The notes under the pieces were generated by a model, which was not told where the DNA came from, did not search any database, and saw nothing but the letters and a program-made list of their open reading frames with translations. Of a stretch of 26,761 nt of DNA, positions 21,781-26,761 are shown in pieces. Position numbers and translations under genes: made by a program. This DNA comes from DASYUM01 sp036001225 (GTDB lineage Bacteria; Methylomirabilota; Methylomirabilia; Rokubacteriales; DASRDR01). Positions within the stretch are counted from its first letter, which is position 1, and each line of letters starts with the position of its first letter. The stretch is taken from the NCBI GenBank assembly GCA_036001225.1, contig DASYUM010000264.1, positions 1-26,761 of the forward strand, read 5' to 3'.

Positions 21781-22356
21781 ATGAGGCCGGGAGGTCATCT
21801 CGTCACCGCCGTCGGGCTCGGCGCCCTCGCGTACGCCAAGACCGGCTCGCCGGCCCTGGTCGCGGGCTGCGTCGCCGGCGCGTTCCTGATCGACACCGAC
21901 CACTACCTCGACTACCTGGCCGTCGAGGGTCAGTGGCGGCGCCCGAGCCCGCTCGCGTTCCTACGCTATGCCTTCGCGCTCCGGACCCGCCGCCACGTGC
22001 TGCCGCTCCACTCCCTGGAGCTGATGGTGGCGCTCGCGCTGCTGGCTCACGTGTGGCCGGAGCCGATGCTGCTCGGCTACCTCGCCGGCGCGATGCTCCA
22101 CCTGGTCCTCGACATCGCGGTGAACGGCGAGCATCTCCACCAGCCACTCCTCTTCTACTGGTTCGTCTACCGCGCATGGCATGGGTTCGCCCCCCAGCGG
22201 CTCATCACCCCGGTGACGCTGCCGCCCGACGCCGGCCGGCGCCCCATCCGCGAGTTCTTCACCTGGCGGCCCGCCGAGCGGCCCCTCCCTGTGCCCGACG
22301 CCGGCGAGACCCCCGCCGCCGACATCACGCCTCGGCTCCCTTCCGCGGCGACCTAG
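21781..22356 (+). CDS. YdjM-like membrane-bound metal-dependent hydrolase family protein
   Basis: The 191 residues show the pattern of the DUF457/YdjM group. An early His (H6) lies at the start of helix one. 'FLIDTDHYLDYL' (36-46) has D38, D40 and H41, 'LPLHSLEL' has H77, and 'MLHLVLDIAVNGEH' has H107 and D111. These would line a metal site between three or four membrane helices (about 8-38, 79-93, 95-114). Some members are phospholipase-like and affect membrane or DNA-damage phenotypes, but no reaction is established. A GGAGGG tract sits very close to the ATG at 21781, so spacing is short. The C-terminal 45 residues are proline-rich and probably disordered. It may or may not be expressed with uvrA, which starts 120 bp later. 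Confidence 0.75.
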   Translation: MRPGGHLVTAVGLGALAYAKTGSPALVAGCVAGAFLIDTDHYLDYLAVEGQWRRPSPLAFLRYAFALRTRRHVLPLHSLELMVALALLAHVWPEPMLLGYLAGAMLHLVLDIAVNGEHLHQPLLFYWFVYRAWHGFAPQRLITPVTLPPDAGRRPIREFFTWRPAERPLPVPDAGETPAADITPRLPSAAT

Positions 22357-22393
22357 CCGCCACACCCCTGCTTCGCGCCTCGCGGGCCCTGAC

Positions 22394-22422
22394 TTGCGCC
22401 CGCGCGGGTCTTCGGCAACAAT
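22394..22422 (+). promoter_or_regulatory. candidate uvrA promoter
   Basis: TTGCGC (22394-22399) and AACAAT (22417-22422) have a 17-base spacer; matches are modest. Predicted transcription start is near 22429, 50 bases ahead of the uvrA ATG. No LexA-type palindrome could be recognised. Confidence 0.35.
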
Positions 22423-22478
22423 AACGACGTCGCGATTCCGACGACGCCGAATCCCGATCTCTCGCCGAAGCGGTGATC

Positions 22479-25255
<2,777 letters not shown>

Positions 25256-25259
<4 letters not shown>

Positions 25260-26128
25260 GATGCCGTAGCTGGTGGCTCCTGGCGGCGGCGCTCGCCTTG
25301 GCCGTACCGGCGGCGGCCGAGGAGGACGAGGAGCCGGCCCGCGAGGTGTACGTCCCCCACCCCGAGTTCCGGGCCTACGGCGACCTGGACCAGCTGACCG
25401 TCGAAGGGGTCACGCTGATCCGCGTCCGCCGGCCGGACCAGAGCGAGGCGCTGGTGGCCCGCGAGGAGGCCGGGTGGGAGCACGTCGTCCTGGACGGGTT
25501 CCGGCTCGCCTTCTACAGCCAGGCCAAGCAGCCGCTCCGGCGCGGCCCCGGCCGGCACGTGATCGTGCAGGACTGGTCGGGCGGCGCCCACTGCTGCTTC
25601 GATTACTACGTGCTGCACGTCCAGGGTACCGCAGTGCGCCGGGAGGGGATGATCCGGGCCGGCGACTGTGACCTCCGGGTCGCCGATCTGGACAACGACG
25701 GGAACTTCGAGCTGATCGGCTGCGACGCCCGCTTCGCCTACGGCTTCGACCTGTCGTTCGCCGAATCGCCGCTGGTGCCGCTCGTCTACACCTTCCGGGA
25801 CCGGGGCTACGTCCCCGACAATCGCCGCTTCCCCCAGGTCTTCCGCTTCCGCATCGCCCGCGACCGTCGCCGCCTCGCCGAAGCCGGGCAGGCGGGCGAC
25901 CCCCGGGCGGCGCGGGCGGCGGCGATCAGCCTCCTGCTCCACCAGCTCTACGGGGGGTGGGTGACCGACGCCTGGTGTAACTTTGCCCGCGCGTATCGGT
26001 GGGCGGACCGGGCGGCAGTGCGGCAGGAGGTGCTGGAGACGCTCCGAAAGCCGCCCGATCCCGACGACCCGCGGGTGCCGTCGATCGACCTCGGCTACGC
26101 GCTGGCGCCACCGGGTCGCTGCGGCTGA
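25256..26128 (+). CDS. exported hypothetical protein with DxDxDG motif
   Basis: The 290 residues begin with a short signal peptide (hydrophobic 7-20, then 'AAAEEDEEP'). The mature part has beta-rich stretches, a Cys pair C113-C114 ('GGAHCCFDYYVLHV'), further Cys at 138 and 156, and 'ADLDNDGNFEL' (143-153). This last is a calcium-loop motif of the FG-GAP/dockerin type, in a region that looks like a propeller blade. The C-terminal 100 residues are helical and basic ('RDRRRLAEAGQAGD'). I cannot name the family. The ATG at 25256 overlaps the uvrA stop (ATGA), so it is translated with uvrA, although an exported protein has no obvious link to excision repair. A hairpin follows the stop. Confidence 0.75.
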
Positions 26129-26147
26129 GGCGCCGCCCCGGCGCCTC
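26127..26147 (+). terminator. hairpin after the uvrA operon
   Basis: Arms 26127-26134 (GAGGCGCC) and 26140-26147 form an 8-bp stem with loop GCCCC. The left arm overlaps the stop codon of the preceding gene. No T tract follows. Confidence 0.45.
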
Positions 26148-26165
26148 CCGGCCCGCTCCCGCCTG

Positions 26166-26174
26166 TGCTACGAT
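26166..26174 (+). promoter_or_regulatory. extended -10 promoter of the EF-G paralogue
   Basis: TGCTACGAT gives TG at 26166-26167 and the -10 hexamer TACGAT at 26169-26174 (5 of 6). No -35 was recognised. The start of transcription would lie near 26181, leaving a leader of about 38 bases with the strong site GAGGAGG at 26209-26214. Confidence 0.5.
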
Positions 26175-26218
26175 TCGTGTACCGCCCCAGCCCGCGCTGA
26201 CGCTTCCGAGGAGGCGCA

Positions 26219-26761
26219 ATGGCCATCGAAATCTCGCGCATCCGCAATATCGGCTTCGTCGGCCACGGCGGCGTCGGCAAGACGTCCCTCGTCGAGGCGA
26301 TCCTCCACCGCACCGGCATGACGAGTCGGCTCGGGCGGGTGGACGACGGCACGGCGGCGATGGACTTCGATCCCGAGGAAGTCAAGCGGAAGATCTCCAT
26401 CAACACCGCCGTCGCCTTCTGCGACTATCGCGACCACCGCTTCCACCTCGTCGACATGCCCGGGTACGGCGACTTCGTGGCCGAGGCGCGGGCCGGACTG
26501 CGGGTCGTCGAAGGCGCGGTCATCGTGGTCGACGCGGTGGCGGGGGTGGAGGTCCAGACCGAGAAGGTCTCGAAGTACGCCCAGGAGTACGGCCTCCCCC
26601 GCCTCTGCCTTGTGAATCGGATGGACCGCGATCGCGCCGACTTCGGCCGGACCCTCGACTCGATCCAGCGGCGGCTCAAGGGCCGGTTCGTGCCGCTCCA
26701 GATCCCGGTCGGCCAGGAGGCGGACTTCCGGGGCGTCGTGGACCTCGTCAAGATGAAGGCG
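26219..26761 (+). CDS. elongation factor G paralogue (partial, N-terminal)
   Basis: The first 181 residues of a translational GTPase are present; the gene runs off the window. G1 is 'GHGGVGKTSL', G3 is 'DMPGYGDF' and G4 is 'NRMDRDRADF', where classical EF-G has GHVDHGKTT-like, DTPGHVDF and NKMD. 'GRVDDGTAAMDFDPEEVKRK' is typical of the second, FusA2-like EF-G branch. The main function may therefore be ribosome-related but not the ordinary elongation step; this is inferred from the family. The ATG at 26219 follows GAGGAGG by four to five bases and an extended -10 promoter. The rest of the protein (domains II-V) cannot be judged. Confidence 0.9.
   Translation, partial: MAIEISRIRNIGFVGHGGVGKTSLVEAILHRTGMTSRLGRVDDGTAAMDFDPEEVKRKISINTAVAFCDYRDHRFHLVDMPGYGDFVAEARAGLRVVEGAVIVVDAVAGVEVQTEKVSKYAQEYGLPRLCLVNRMDRDRADFGRTLDSIQRRLKGRFVPLQIPVGQEADFRGVVDLVKMKA

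Noticed and set aside
22357..22478. LexA/SOS box ahead of uvrA
   Set aside because: No recognisable palindrome of either the CTG-N10-CAG or the GAAC-N4-GTTC kind was found.

Overview
The window is GC-rich bacterial chromosome, coding on both strands with short intergenic gaps. The gene mix is two luciferase-like F420-type oxidoreductases, a BNR-repeat protein beside a MoaD/ThiS protein, an IlvD/Edd sugar-acid-type dehydratase, IclR, LemA/HtpX, an orphan MlaC and a DUF6335-like protein. This fits a deep-branching soil or subsurface lineage of the Candidatus Rokubacteria / Methylomirabilota kind. That placement is inferred from gene content and base composition; no marker gene was compared. No tRNA, rRNA, CRISPR array, insertion sequence or phage gene was seen.

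Layout. (1) 41-4817, minus strand: a tight operon of dehydratase, gamma-glutamyltransferase-like hydrolase, BNR-repeat protein and MoaD/ThiS-like protein, with gaps of 9 and 5 bp and one 4-bp overlap. (2) 4962-7620, plus strand: it diverges from the first operon across a 144-bp promoter region and holds an exported His-rich protein, an LLM oxidoreductase, a cyclophilin-like protein and a small transaldolase. It ends in three consecutive perfect stem-loops. (3) 7738-8454, plus: a 2OG-Fe(II) oxygenase, convergent with (4) 9608-8472, minus: MlaC and a DUF6335-like protein with a histone-H1-like basic tail. (5) 13984-9718, minus: a fatty-acyl-AMP-ligase-like enzyme, LemA, HtpX and a second LLM oxidoreductase. 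(6) 14145-15610, plus: two unknown genes separated by a hairpin-rich gap. (7) 18889-15775, minus: PIG-L deacetylase, M28/PDZ aminopeptidase and DinB protein. The peptidase is frameshifted by a 74-bp tandem duplication. (8) 19064-21675, plus: IclR regulator, then a two-helix small protein with an apparent CTG start, then a strongly diverged SLC5-like membrane protein. (9) 21781-26761, plus: a YdjM-like membrane protein, UvrA, an exported protein overlapping the uvrA stop, and the start of an EF-G paralogue cut by the window edge.

Most genes look like accessory catabolism and envelope maintenance around the housekeeping genes uvrA, htpX, lemA and tal. The least explained items are the ubiquitin-fold protein whose di-glycine is capped by Ser, the small-protein/eroded-symporter pair, the frame-breaking duplication in the peptidase, and the basic-tailed DUF6335-like protein.
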